The notes beneath the pieces are model-generated. The model was not told the DNA's origin and made no database searches. It saw only the letters and a list, made by a program, of their open reading frames with translations. The translations under genes were made by a program, and so were the position numbers. A DNA stretch of 64,000 nucleotides from Betaproteobacteria bacterium (GTDB lineage Bacteria; Pseudomonadota; Gammaproteobacteria; Burkholderiales; Rhodocyclaceae). The stretch is taken from assembly GCA_016709965.1 (NCBI GenBank), contig JADJLT010000001.1:928501-992500 (forward strand), written 5' to 3'. The first letter of the stretch is position 1. Every line of letters begins with the position of its first letter. Positions 1-8,235 of this stretch are shown here, one piece after another.

Positions 1-233
1 TTATTGGTCAAGGTGCCAGCAACAATCATTACATCAGACTGACGCGGACTGGGACGAAACACAACGCCAAATCTATCCAAGTCATAGCGAGAAACGCCAG
101 CATGAATCATTTCCACCGCACAACACGCCAGACCAAACGTCATTGGCCACAGCGACCCAGTACGCATGTAATTGATCAGCTTATCAGCCGTGGTGGTGAC
201 AAAACCTTCCTGGAGAACGCCTTCAATAGCCAT
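1..233 (-). CDS. nuoB: NADH-quinone oxidoreductase subunit B (NuoB), 3' part outside window
   Basis: Peripheral-arm subunit of respiratory complex I that carries the terminal iron-sulfur cluster N2 passing electrons to quinone. Only the first 77 residues lie in the window (MAIEGVLQEGF...); the gene runs off the left edge. The cluster-ligand pair Cys37-Cys38 in the LACCAVEM motif is visible, as is the family stretch around RPSPRQSDVMIVAG. The ATG at 233 follows the nuoA stop by nine bases, as expected for the nuo operon. Identity is firm from family knowledge; completeness cannot be judged. Confidence 0.93.
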   Translation of the reverse strand, partial: MAIEGVLQEGFVTTTADKLINYMRTGSLWPMTFGLACCAVEMIHAGVSRYDLDRFGVVFRPSPRQSDVMIVAGTLTN

Positions 234-242
234 ATGCGAACC

Positions 243-614
243 CTATTCCCATTCCAGCGCGCCTTTGGCCCAGGCATAAACATAGCCAATGACCAGAATG
301 GCAACAAATACAAGCATTTCGACAAAACCAAACAGCTTTATCGACTCTGTCGCAACAATGTCTTTAAAGATCGACGCCCATGGAAACAGGAACGCAATTT
401 CCAGATCGAACAAAATAAAAAGAATTGCAATCAGATAAAACCGCACATCAAATTTCATGCGCGCATCTTCGAATGCCTCGAAACCACACTCGTAGGGAGA
501 GAGCTTTTCCGGGTCCGGACGACTGGGGGCTAGAATAAAACCCATCGCAACAGGCAGAACGCCCACCGCAACCCCAACCAGAACGAACATCAGAATTGGA
601 AAGTAGTTTTCCAT
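243..614 (-). CDS. nuoA: NADH-quinone oxidoreductase subunit A (NuoA)
   Basis: Small membrane subunit of complex I near the quinone-binding site. 123 residues with three predicted transmembrane helices (about 5-28, 58-78 and 95-115). The family loop YECGFEAFEDAR, with Cys43, precedes the second helix, followed by FDVRFYLIAILFILFDLE. The reading frame is open further upstream into the tRNA region, but MENYFP at 614 matches the normal NuoA start. First gene of the nuo operon here, transcribed toward nuoB. Upstream Shine-Dalgarno is weak (GGCGGCGG). Confidence 0.94.
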   Translation of the reverse strand: MENYFPILMFVLVGVAVGVLPVAMGFILAPSRPDPEKLSPYECGFEAFEDARMKFDVRFYLIAILFILFDLEIAFLFPWASIFKDIVATESIKLFGFVEMLVFVAILVIGYVYAWAKGALEWE

Positions 615-680
615 TATCCGCCGCCAATATTCAGCTTCTTGTTCGAAACAGCGCACCTTACGGCCACTGCCCCCATGTCT

Positions 681-765
681 TGGTGCCGACGGCGAGACTC
701 GAACTCGCACAGCTTGCGCCACTACCCCCTCAAGATAGCGTGTCTACCAATTTCACCACGTCGGC
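681..765 (-). tRNA. tRNA-Leu (anticodon GAG), CCA encoded
   Basis: On the minus strand the 85 bases fold as a class II tRNA. Acceptor arms are GCCGACG and CGTCGGC, followed by discriminator A and an encoded CCA. The anticodon loop CTTGAGG gives anticodon GAG (Leu, reads CUU/CUC). A variable arm of the leucine type and a TTCGAGTCT T-loop are present. It sits between secG and nuoA, a common place for tRNA-Leu in betaproteobacteria. Confidence 0.95.
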
Positions 766-818
766 ACATCTTCTTGAACCCCTTGGCGAGGACTTATTAC
801 CAAGAGACTCGCAATACA

Positions 819-1190
819 TTACTTCGGAATATCTTTTGCTTTCGAATCAGGAGCAGCCACCGCCCCTGAAGATTCACCACCCACCAATGCAGGCTGCGAA
901 ACAGGCTGCGATTGTAACGGTTCTTGCATCACACTGCCAGTCGTTTTTGGCTTACTGGATGCCACATATGCCAACGTAAGACTGGTCGCAAAAAACACCG
1001 CCGCAAGAACCCCCGTCGCACGACTAAGAAAGTTAGCAGATCCAGTCGCCCCAAAAAGACTACCCGAAGCACCACTACCAAATGCAGCCCCCATATCCGC
1101 CCCCTTGCCATGCTGCATCAGCACGAGCCCGATGATAGATATTGCCACAATGATATGCACAGTAAGGACAAGTGAGAAAAACCAGTTCAT
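819..1190 (-). CDS. secG: Protein-export membrane protein SecG
   Basis: Auxiliary subunit of the SecYEG translocon; it assists SecA-driven protein export across the inner membrane. 123 residues. The first transmembrane helix spans about 3-23; then comes the family motif GLVLMQHGKGADMGAAFG and a Gly/Ser-rich loop; the second helix is at about 57-77. The tail beyond residue 80 is polar, Pro/Ser/Gln-rich and poorly conserved in the family. The gene starts 11 bases after the tpiA stop, so the two are probably co-transcribed, with the tRNA-Leu just downstream. Confidence 0.95.
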   Translation of the reverse strand: MNWFFSLVLTVHIIVAISIIGLVLMQHGKGADMGAAFGSGASGSLFGATGSANFLSRATGVLAAVFFATSLTLAYVASSKPKTTGSVMQEPLQSQPVSQPALVGGESSGAVAAPDSKAKDIPK

Positions 1191-1201
1191 TTATCAGCCT
1201 A

Positions 1202-1951
1202 TCAATTTGCCGCAAGGCAAATTTCCAAAAAATCGTCAGCAACCAAGGCAGCTCCGCCGATTAACCCGCCATCGATATCGGACTGCCCAAACAACTCCTG
1301 CGCATTCTGCGGCTTGACGCTACCGCCATAAACAATACGCAACTCATTCCCTATCGCCATATCCAAACCTGAAACCTGAGCACGTATAGCCACATGCACC
1401 TCTTGAACCTGCCCCGGGGATGCCGTCAATCCAGTGCCGATAGCCCAAACTGGCTCATATGCAATCACAGCCTTAGCCATTGCAGAAACACCATATTGCG
1501 AAAGAACTCCCGACAATTGCCTTGCAACCACGACACAGGTTTCGCCTGCTTGACGCTCAGCAAATGTTTCACCAACGCATAATACAGGCGTCAACCCAGC
1601 CGCTAGCGCAGCACCAAACTTTGCAGCAACCACCTCATCAGTTTCTCCGAAACACGTACGACGCTCCGAGTGCCCAACCAGCACATACCTACACCCAAAA
1701 TCAAGAAGCATATATGCAGAAACCTCTCCGGTATATGCCCCAACAGGGTACTCACTAAGCGACTGCGCCCCCAAATTCACCGAGGAGCCATCAAGAATCG
1801 ACTGAGCCTGCCCAAGGTATGGATAGGGTGGACACACCACCACATCACATGTCAGTTCAGATACTCCCGCCTTTATACGCTCAAGCAATACTGCGTTTTG
1901 CTGGTATGTGCCATTCATTTTCCAGTTACCGGCAATAAGCTTTCTACGCAT
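1202..1951 (-). CDS. tpiA: Triosephosphate isomerase
   Basis: Interconverts dihydroxyacetone phosphate and glyceraldehyde 3-phosphate in glycolysis and gluconeogenesis. 249 residues, normal length. The N-terminal MRRKLIAGNWKMNG contains the phosphate-contacting Asn9 and Lys11. The catalytic His94 is in LVGHSERR and the catalytic Glu166 in AYEPVWAIGTG. The C-terminal YGGSV phosphate loop is also present. The frame is open for 21 more codons upstream, but ATG 1951 matches the family start and has an AAGGAAG Shine-Dalgarno sequence. It lies between glmM and secG in the same direction. Confidence 0.96.
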   Translation of the reverse strand: MRRKLIAGNWKMNGTYQQNAVLLERIKAGVSELTCDVVVCPPYPYLGQAQSILDGSSVNLGAQSLSEYPVGAYTGEVSAYMLLDFGCRYVLVGHSERRTCFGETDEVVAAKFGAALAAGLTPVLCVGETFAERQAGETCVVVARQLSGVLSQYGVSAMAKAVIAYEPVWAIGTGLTASPGQVQEVHVAIRAQVSGLDMAIGNELRIVYGGSVKPQNAQELFGQSDIDGGLIGGAALVADDFLEICLAAN

Positions 1952-2037
1952 GGGCTTGGCACTTCCTTTGGAGAAAACCTGAGGATTATAGCGACCTGTT
2001 GTTTTTTCGGTCAATACGATTCAACAAAGAAAGAGTC

Positions 2038-3390
2038 CTACTCTGCAACGCTCCGTACAACATTTGCCAGTTTTTCAGCGGCATTCCCTACTTCTACAGG
2101 GTCCTCGCCCTCAACCATTACTCTCAACAGCGGCTCCGTCCCCGATGCACGCAACAGAACCCTACCTCGCCCAGACAGATGCTCCTCCGTCGCCAACAAG
2201 GCCGCGACGATCGCAGGGTGATCCTTCCACGGGAACCCCCGGACCACAGGAATATTTATAAGCTTTTGCGGATAAAGAGTTAATCCGCCAAGCACCCCTT
2301 TTAAATCATCTCCCGTTTCGCGCAATCCAGCCAAAACTTGCAAAGCTGCGACGATGCCATCACCTGTGGTATGCCGGTCCATAGCGAGTATGTGTCCTGA
2401 ATTTTCACCGCCATATAGCCAACCTTTTTCATTAAGCATCTCAACAACATATCGATCGCCAACAGCTGCACGAGCAAAGGGAATGTCGATTTTACCCAAC
2501 GCATGCTCTAATGCGAGATTGCTCATCAAGGTACCAACCACACCCTTAACTTTAGCGGTGCGAGCACGGCTACGAACAATTGCATACAGAAGTTGATCGC
2601 CATCGTAGAGAGTTCCTTCTGCATCGACCATCTGAAGGCGATCTGCATCTCCATCGAGCGCAATCCCAAGATCAGCCTGATTGGCAATTACTGCCTCACA
2701 TAAAGCCTTGGGTGCTGTAGCACCAACACCATCATTAATATTCAGGCCGTTTGGTTCAGCACCGATGGTAACAACATCTGCGCCTAACTCGTGGAATACG
2801 CTCGGTGCAATCTGGTACGCAGCCCCATGCGCACAATCGACGACTATCTTGAGACCGCGTAGATCGAGATCATTCGGGAACGTGCTTTTGCAGAATTCTA
2901 TGTAGCGCCCACGAGCATCTTCAATTCGGCGAACCCTGCCGAGATCGGCCGGAGCGGCGCATTGCATTGGCTGATCTATACCATCTTCGATGGCACGCTC
3001 AACGTGATCTGGCAGTTTTGTACCTTGCGCAGAAAAAAATTTAATCCCATTATCGTAATACGGGTTGTGTGATGCAGAAATAACGATCCCTGCCTGTAAA
3101 CGCAAGGCACGCGTAAGGTAAGCGACCGCTGGCGTAGGCAGCGGTCCAACCAAAATGACCTCAACACCTGCAGCAGAAAATCCCGCCTCCAAGGCAGACT
3201 CGAGCATGTAACCGGACAAGCGTGTGTCCTTACCGATTAGCACCGCAGGACGCTCACCTACCGGCATAGTGTGCTGATCCAGCAAGGCCTTGCCGGCAGA
3301 ATAGCCCAGGCGCATCACAAAATCCGGGGTAATAGGAGACTGACCAACTCGCCCTCGAACCCCATCCGTACCAAAGTATTTTCTGCTCAT
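2038..3390 (-). CDS. glmM: Phosphoglucosamine mutase
   Basis: Converts glucosamine 6-phosphate to glucosamine 1-phosphate, feeding UDP-GlcNAc synthesis for peptidoglycan and lipid A. 450 residues, full length for the family. The start RKYFGTDGVRG is typical. The phosphoserine loop ISASHNP places the active Ser at 107. The Mg-binding loop is LDGDADR and the substrate loop GGENSGH. The ATG overlaps the folP stop by four bases (ATGA), implying translational coupling. Confidence 0.96.
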   Translation of the reverse strand: MSRKYFGTDGVRGRVGQSPITPDFVMRLGYSAGKALLDQHTMPVGERPAVLIGKDTRLSGYMLESALEAGFSAAGVEVILVGPLPTPAVAYLTRALRLQAGIVISASHNPYYDNGIKFFSAQGTKLPDHVERAIEDGIDQPMQCAAPADLGRVRRIEDARGRYIEFCKSTFPNDLDLRGLKIVVDCAHGAAYQIAPSVFHELGADVVTIGAEPNGLNINDGVGATAPKALCEAVIANQADLGIALDGDADRLQMVDAEGTLYDGDQLLYAIVRSRARTAKVKGVVGTLMSNLALEHALGKIDIPFARAAVGDRYVVEMLNEKGWLYGGENSGHILAMDRHTTGDGIVAALQVLAGLRETGDDLKGVLGGLTLYPQKLINIPVVRGFPWKDHPAIVAALLATEEHLSGRGRVLLRASGTEPLLRVMVEGEDPVEVGNAAEKLANVVRSVAE

Positions 3391-4223
3391 ATTTGACTCC
3401 CCTGTTGTATTGCCAACCAGACTGCCAACGCATCTCTGGTCGCCGCAACATCATGCACACGTACAATTTTGGCACCTTTTTGCACCGCAATCAGCGCAGC
3501 GGCCACACTGGCTGCCATTCGCTGACCTACTGGATTGCCAGTTATGGTACCTAGCATCGCTTTTCTTGAAACACCAACGAGGACAGGCAGCCCAACCGAA
3601 CATATCTCGGACAACGCGCGAAAGAGCGCCAAATTATGCTCAAGCATCTTTCCAAAGCCGAATCCCGGATCAACCACGAGACGATCATTGCTAACACCTG
3701 CCAACTGACATCGTTCAACCGCAGCAGTCAAAAAGGAGTTTACTTCGGCAACCACATAGCCGTAGTCCGGCCTTTCTTGCATCGTCCCTGGCTTACCTTG
3801 CATATGCATGACACAGACCGCGCAATCGCTACTCGCGATAGCAGCCAATGCTCCTTGGTTTGTCATACCCGTAATGTCGTTGATCATCGCCGCTCCAGAC
3901 TCGAGCGCAGCGCGCATAACCGCTGGCTTGTAGGTATCAACAGAAACAGGAACTCCCCAGCATGTTATTTCCTTGAGAACGGGCAACAAACGTTGCAACT
4001 CATCCTTCTCTGAAGTCGGAATCGCTCCCGGTCGAGACGATTCTGCCCCGATATCCAGAATATCGGCGCCGGCTTCGAACTGCTGACGTGCATGCGCTAT
4101 GGCACGATCAATATTACCAACTACCCCGTCACCTGAGAATGAGTCCGGCGTGAGGTTCACGACCCCCATTATCAGAGGCCTTGCCAGCGAGAGATGAAAA
4201 GCTCCACAACGCAGTGTATTCAT
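3387..4223 (-). CDS. folP: Dihydropteroate synthase
   Basis: Condenses 6-hydroxymethyl-7,8-dihydropterin diphosphate with p-aminobenzoate in folate synthesis; the target of sulfonamides. 278 residues. The TIM-barrel motifs are visible: MGVVNLTPDSFSGDG, then DIGAESSRPG, then SVDTYKPAV, then INDI. The folP-glmM order is widespread in Proteobacteria. The ATG at 4223 lies only seven bases past a strong terminator hairpin and shows no recognisable Shine-Dalgarno; the leader between them is U-rich. Family alignment still supports this start. Confidence 0.95.
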   Translation of the reverse strand: MNTLRCGAFHLSLARPLIMGVVNLTPDSFSGDGVVGNIDRAIAHARQQFEAGADILDIGAESSRPGAIPTSEKDELQRLLPVLKEITCWGVPVSVDTYKPAVMRAALESGAAMINDITGMTNQGALAAIASSDCAVCVMHMQGKPGTMQERPDYGYVVAEVNSFLTAAVERCQLAGVSNDRLVVDPGFGFGKMLEHNLALFRALSEICSVGLPVLVGVSRKAMLGTITGNPVGQRMAASVAAALIAVQKGAKIVRVHDVAATRDALAVWLAIQQGSQI

Positions 4224-4230
4224 AGACCAG

Positions 4231-4260
4231 AAAGAAAAAAGCCGGGAGAAAGCTCCCGGC
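4231..4260 (-). terminator. Rho-independent terminator after ftsH
   Basis: On the minus strand a perfect 8-bp stem (GCCGGGAG / CTCCCGGC) is followed directly by TTTTTTCTTTC. It lies 18 bases downstream of the ftsH stop and just upstream of the folP start, so it probably limits read-through from ftsH into folP-glmM-tpiA-secG. Confidence 0.85.
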
Positions 4261-4278
4261 TAATTTAAAGTTCAAAAA

Positions 4279-6159
4279 TCAGGCCGTCGCAGCAGCTGTT
4301 GGCTCTGACCCAGGCGTATCGCTGGGATTGCTCGTACTCGTCGTCGACTGCGATGGCTTCGGCTGCCGTGGCGGCTTGCCAGCCATGATATCGTTGATCT
4401 GCTCTGCGTCGATGGTTTCCCATTCAAGCAGCGCCTTGGTCATCGCTTCAACCTTATCGCGATTTTCGTCAAGCAGTTTGCGAGCAAGCGCGTATTGCTC
4501 ATCGATAATCCGACGTATTTCGGCATCCACCTTCTGCATCGTCGCCTCAGAAACGTTCTTATGCTGAGTGACAGAGCGGCCAAGGAATACCTCGCCTTCG
4601 TTCTCACCATAAACCATCACACCAAGATCCGACATGCCGTAGCGCGTGACCATATCGCGCGCCATGGCTGTTGCACGCTCGAAATCGTTAGACGCGCCGG
4701 TGGTCATCTGATTCATGAATAGCTCTTCGGCTATACGGCCACCGAACAATACTGCGATACGACTCATCAGGTACTCGCGATCATAAGCATAGCGATCCTG
4801 CTCCGGCAATTGCATGGTCAAACCCAGAGCTCGGCCACGCGGGATAATCGTCACCTTATGAACTGGATCTGACTTCGGTACAAGCTTGGCAACCACCGCA
4901 TGACCAGACTCATGGTAGGCAGTGTTCCTTTTTTCTTCCTCGGTCATGACCATGCTACGGCGCTCTGCGCCCATCATGATCTTGTCTTTGGCCATCTCGA
5001 AGTCATCCATGTCAACCAAGCGCTTGTTACGGCGAGCAGCGAACAGAGCAGCCTCATTAACCAGATTGGCCAGATCGGCGCCCGAAAAGCCGGGTGTGCC
5101 GCGGGCGATAACGTCAGCCTTGACGTCGCCTGCAATCGGCACCTTTCGCATGTGCACTTTTAGAATCTCTTCGCGACCACGAATATCTGGCAACGGGACG
5201 ACCACTTGGCGATCAAAACGTCCTGGACGCAGCAATGCCGGATCAAGAATATCAGGACGATTGGTTGCAGCGATAACGATGATACCTGTATGCCCTTCGA
5301 ATCCATCCATTTCGACCAGCAACTGGTTCAGCGTCTGCTCACGCTCATCGTTGCCACCACCCAAACCGGCGCCACGATGACGGCCAACCGCATCAATTTC
5401 ATCAATGAAGATGATGCATGGGGCGTGTTTCTTGGCATTTTCGAACATGTCACGGACACGAGCAGCACCCACGCCAACAAACATTTCGACGAAGTCAGAA
5501 CCCGAAATACTGAAGAACGGGACCTTCGCCTCACCGGCGATAGCCTTGGCAAGCAGCGTCTTGCCAGTACCGGGATTGCCAACCATCAGCACGCCCTTCG
5601 GGATTCGCCCACCAAGTTTCTGGAATTTTGAAGGATCGCGCAGGAAATCAACGATCTCTTGAACCTCCTCCTTGGCTTCATCACAACCGGCAACATCAGC
5701 GAAGGTCACAATATTTTGTGCCTCCTCCGTCATCCTGGCGCGCGACTTACCGAAGGAAAATGCCCCACCCTTGCCCCCCCCTTGCATCTGGCGCATGAAG
5801 AAGACCCAAACGCCGATCAGCAATAGCATTGGGAACCAGCTGACGAACAGATTCATCAGGAAAGATGGCTCCTCTTCAGGCCGCGCCTCGATCTTGACAC
5901 CATTCTTGAGAAGATCGGAAACCAGCCAAAGATCAGGCGGCGCATAGGAAGTAATGCGCTTTCCTTCGCTCGTCGTCGCCTTCAGCGTTCGGCCTTCCAT
6001 AACCACCTTGGAAATCCGCCCAGCCTTCACCTCGTCGATGAACTGAGAGTATTCGACAGCACCGGTCGCAACCTGGCGATTGTTAAACTGATTAAATACA
6101 GTCATCAGGACCAAGCCAATGACCAGCCAGATTGCGAGGTTTTTGAACATGTTGTTCAA
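4279..6159 (-). CDS. ftsH: ATP-dependent zinc metalloprotease FtsH
   Basis: Membrane-anchored AAA+ protease degrading misfolded membrane proteins and regulatory substrates (sigma-32 and LpxC in E. coli). 626 residues. Transmembrane helices lie at about 7-23 and 105-123, flanking a periplasmic domain. Walker A GNPGTGKT is at 194-201 and Walker B FIDEID at 251-256. The zinc motif HESGH is at 416-420, with a third ligand in the GASNDFERAT region. The C-terminus is Pro/Ser/Thr-rich. The start is TTG at 6159, five bases after AGGAGAG; the ATG three codons on is too far from this site. It follows rlmE as in E. coli. Confidence 0.96.
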   Translation of the reverse strand: MNNMFKNLAIWLVIGLVLMTVFNQFNNRQVATGAVEYSQFIDEVKAGRISKVVMEGRTLKATTSEGKRITSYAPPDLWLVSDLLKNGVKIEARPEEEPSFLMNLFVSWFPMLLLIGVWVFFMRQMQGGGKGGAFSFGKSRARMTEEAQNIVTFADVAGCDEAKEEVQEIVDFLRDPSKFQKLGGRIPKGVLMVGNPGTGKTLLAKAIAGEAKVPFFSISGSDFVEMFVGVGAARVRDMFENAKKHAPCIIFIDEIDAVGRHRGAGLGGGNDEREQTLNQLLVEMDGFEGHTGIIVIAATNRPDILDPALLRPGRFDRQVVVPLPDIRGREEILKVHMRKVPIAGDVKADVIARGTPGFSGADLANLVNEAALFAARRNKRLVDMDDFEMAKDKIMMGAERRSMVMTEEEKRNTAYHESGHAVVAKLVPKSDPVHKVTIIPRGRALGLTMQLPEQDRYAYDREYLMSRIAVLFGGRIAEELFMNQMTTGASNDFERATAMARDMVTRYGMSDLGVMVYGENEGEVFLGRSVTQHKNVSEATMQKVDAEIRRIIDEQYALARKLLDENRDKVEAMTKALLEWETIDAEQINDIMAGKPPRQPKPSQSTTSTSNPSDTPGSEPTAAATA

Positions 6160-6214
6160 GCTTGCTCTCCTTCTACAACGCCGAGCGATAAAAATACCAT
6201 TCTAAACAAAAGTC

Positions 6215-6832
6215 TTAGCGCAATGTACGTCCGAGCAAATAAAGCTCGGCACTACGATCGCGAGAAGCATCCGGTTTCCGCACCACGACAGTTTTGAATG
6301 TTTCACGCATCTGGCGCAGAAATGTTTCGTAATCCGTTCCTTGAAACACTTTGACCAGAAAAGCGCCCTCCAGTTTCAAGTGAGCCTTGGAAAACTCCAG
6401 CCCCAATTCTGCCAGGTGCATAACGCGCGCCTGATCGACCAGAGGAACCCCTGACATATTGGGGGCCATATCCGACATTACAAGCCCCACGCGACGATCA
6501 CCCAATTGTTTTTCCAATTGTTCCAGCACGTCGTCCTCGCGGAAATCACCCTGAATGAAGTGAACGTTGTGAATCGGATCCATTTCGAGCAAGTCAAGCG
6601 CAAGCACCATTCCAGCATCGCCGACACGCTTGGAAGCCACCTGGGACCAGCCACCGGGCGTTGCACCAAGGTCGACTACCACCTCACCACGCTTCAGCAG
6701 TTTGTCCTTGTCGTCGATCTCGAGCAGCTTGAAAGCAGCGCGAGAACGCCAGCCTTCCTTCTTGGCAAGCTGGACGTACGTATCATTCACATGCTCGCGC
6801 ATCCAAGCTTTGCTGGTTCTGGTTCTTTTCAT
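6215..6832 (-). CDS. rlmE: 23S rRNA 2'-O-methyltransferase RlmE (FtsJ)
   Basis: SAM-dependent methyltransferase modifying the 2'-hydroxyl of U2552 in the 23S A-loop, important for late 50S assembly. 205 residues. The SAM-binding motif is VVVDLGATPGGWSQVA (51-66). The catalytic tetrad fits the family: Lys35 (AAFKL), Asp121 (MSDMAPN), Lys161 (VKVFQG) and Glu196 (SAELYLL). ATG 6832 (MKRTRTSKAW) is the family start, although the frame is open upstream. The gene is divergent from yhbY with a 31-base promoter region and upstream of ftsH, the classic arrangement. Confidence 0.95.
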   Translation of the reverse strand: MKRTRTSKAWMREHVNDTYVQLAKKEGWRSRAAFKLLEIDDKDKLLKRGEVVVDLGATPGGWSQVASKRVGDAGMVLALDLLEMDPIHNVHFIQGDFREDDVLEQLEKQLGDRRVGLVMSDMAPNMSGVPLVDQARVMHLAELGLEFSKAHLKLEGAFLVKVFQGTDYETFLRQMRETFKTVVVRKPDASRDRSAELYLLGRTLR

Positions 6833-6863
6833 TCGGTAAAATGCCGTTTTTGAAAGGTTTACT

Positions 6864-7229
6864 ATGCTGCAAATATCATCAGCCCAACGCAGGGAACTCC
6901 GCGCCAAGGCCCACGACCTGAATCCTGTCGTCTCGATTGCCGAGAACGGCCTAACCGAAGGCGTTCTCAAGGAAATCGAAACCAATCTTAACGCCCACGA
7001 ACTGATCAAAATTCGCGTTTATGGTGACAGCCGCGAAAATCGGCTGGCTTATTATGAGCAGATCTGCACCCAGTTGGGCGCAGCCCCCGTTCAGCACATC
7101 GGCAAGCTGCTGGTGATTTTTCGACCAATGCCCGCTGAGATTGCTGCGGTCAACGCGAAAAAAGCCCCAAAAACGAGACGTCCGATTCCGGCTGCACCAC
7201 GTAAAAGCAAGCGCGCCTTCCAGGGCTGA
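6864..7229 (+). CDS. yhbY: YhbY-family ribosome assembly RNA-binding protein (CRM domain)
   Basis: Small CRM-domain protein associated with pre-50S ribosomal particles. 121 residues. The CRM core covers about 1-95, with the family segments LRAKAHDLNPVVSIAENGL and ELIKIRVYGDSR. A basic tail (TRRPIPAAPRKSKRAFQG) extends it beyond the usual length of about 97 residues and may add nonspecific RNA affinity (inference). Divergent from rlmE, as in E. coli, coupling two 50S biogenesis factors. AAGG precedes the ATG. Confidence 0.92.
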   Translation: MLQISSAQRRELRAKAHDLNPVVSIAENGLTEGVLKEIETNLNAHELIKIRVYGDSRENRLAYYEQICTQLGAAPVQHIGKLLVIFRPMPAEIAAVNAKKAPKTRRPIPAAPRKSKRAFQG

Positions 7230-7691
7230 TCACTTCAATCCGCGGCCATTCCACACTACAAGCCACACTCCCAGCAAACTCTGTACGAGATAGAGAATGC
7301 TGGAGATTCCGTGCCACGTAGCAAAACGGTCGCGAAAAACACTTTCCATAACCTCGCGCGGCAGTGCATCAGCCTTCAGCTGAGCCATCAGCGGCAGAAT
7401 GCCAAACTGGCTGGCCGTCGCCATCAGCGCCATCACCAACACTAGCCAGAATATGGCGCTTTTGAAAATCCGCCCACCCCAACGCGAAAGCAGAAAAACA
7501 AAAAGGTATGCGGCACAACCAAGTCCGATCCAACCAATTAGTGCGAACAGCTTTCCAGCCACCATGCCGGCAAGTTGCCTGTCGCCAAGACTTGCAAACA
7601 ACACCGGTGCCGCCAGATAACCGACGGCCCACATGCCCCCCACCCACAAAGTGATGGCCACAAGATAAAAAGCCTCGGAGAAGCGCCGCAC
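7230..7691 (-). CDS. DUF4149 family membrane protein
   Basis: Uncharacterised inner-membrane protein of 153 residues. Four hydrophobic segments are visible at about 7-30, 45-70, 78-100 and 128-148. The opening stretch FYLVAITLWVGGMWAVGYLAAPVLF is typical of DUF4149. The start is GTG at 7691, four bases after the greA stop, so it is probably co-translated with greA. No catalytic residues are apparent. Its stop abuts the convergent yhbY stop without spacing. Function unknown. Confidence 0.85.
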   Translation of the reverse strand: MRRFSEAFYLVAITLWVGGMWAVGYLAAPVLFASLGDRQLAGMVAGKLFALIGWIGLGCAAYLFVFLLSRWGGRIFKSAIFWLVLVMALMATASQFGILPLMAQLKADALPREVMESVFRDRFATWHGISSILYLVQSLLGVWLVVWNGRGLK

Positions 7692-7695
7692 GACT

Positions 7696-8172
7696 TTATT
7701 CGTAGCGAACGTCGATCACTTCGTACTCGCGGATGCCGCCTGGCGCTTGGACCTGCGCGATATCCCCGGCGAACTTGCCGATCAGCGCCCGGGCAATCGG
7801 GGAGTTAACCGAAATTTTGCCACCCTTGATGTCGGCTTCGTCCTCGCCAACGATCTGGTAGGTCACTGCATCACCGGTATCTTGATCCTCAAGATCCAGT
7901 GTCGCACCAAATACGCAGCGACCATCAGCATCGAGTAGCTTCGGATCGATAATTTGGGCATGTGACAGCTTGCCCTCGACTTCCTGAATACGCCCTTCGA
8001 TGAAGCCTTGGCGCTCCTTGGCTGCATCGTATTCTGCATTCTCTGAAAGATCGCCATGTGCTCGCGCTTCGGCAATGGCACCGATCACCCACGGACGATC
8101 AACCGTCTTCAGACGATGCAGTTCTTCGCGCAACTTTTCAGCGCCCTTAACGGTCAGTGGAACTTTGCTCAT
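7696..8172 (-). CDS. greA: Transcription elongation factor GreA
   Basis: Binds the RNA polymerase secondary channel and stimulates cleavage of backtracked transcripts. 158 residues. The N-terminal coiled coil is about 1-75, with the family signature SENAEYDAAKERQGFIEGRI whose acidic residues sit at the hairpin tip. The C-terminal FKBP-like domain follows, including SPIARALIGK. MSKVPLTVKGAEKL at 8172 is the normal start; an in-frame extension upstream runs into the carB terminator and is not used. It follows carB, a frequent arrangement in Proteobacteria. Confidence 0.95.
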   Translation of the reverse strand: MSKVPLTVKGAEKLREELHRLKTVDRPWVIGAIAEARAHGDLSENAEYDAAKERQGFIEGRIQEVEGKLSHAQIIDPKLLDADGRCVFGATLDLEDQDTGDAVTYQIVGEDEADIKGGKISVNSPIARALIGKFAGDIAQVQAPGGIREYEVIDVRYE

Positions 8173-8191
8173 ATCATATCCAGCAAAAGCA

Positions 8192-8225
8192 AAACCGCCG
8201 GCGCCCAAGGGCTACCCGGCGGTTT
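8192..8225 (-). terminator. Rho-independent terminator after carB
   Basis: A perfect 10-bp inverted repeat (AAACCGCCGG / CCGGCGGTTT) begins 10 bases beyond the carB stop. On the minus strand it is followed by TTTTGCTTTTGC. It separates the carAB transcript from greA, whose ATG is only 20 bases further. Confidence 0.75.
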
Positions 8226-8235
8226 CAGGTTTGTT

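Noticed and set aside
615..722. N-terminal extension of NuoA into the tRNA gene region
   Set aside because: The extension covers tRNA-Leu sequence and is not conserved; MENYFP is the family start.
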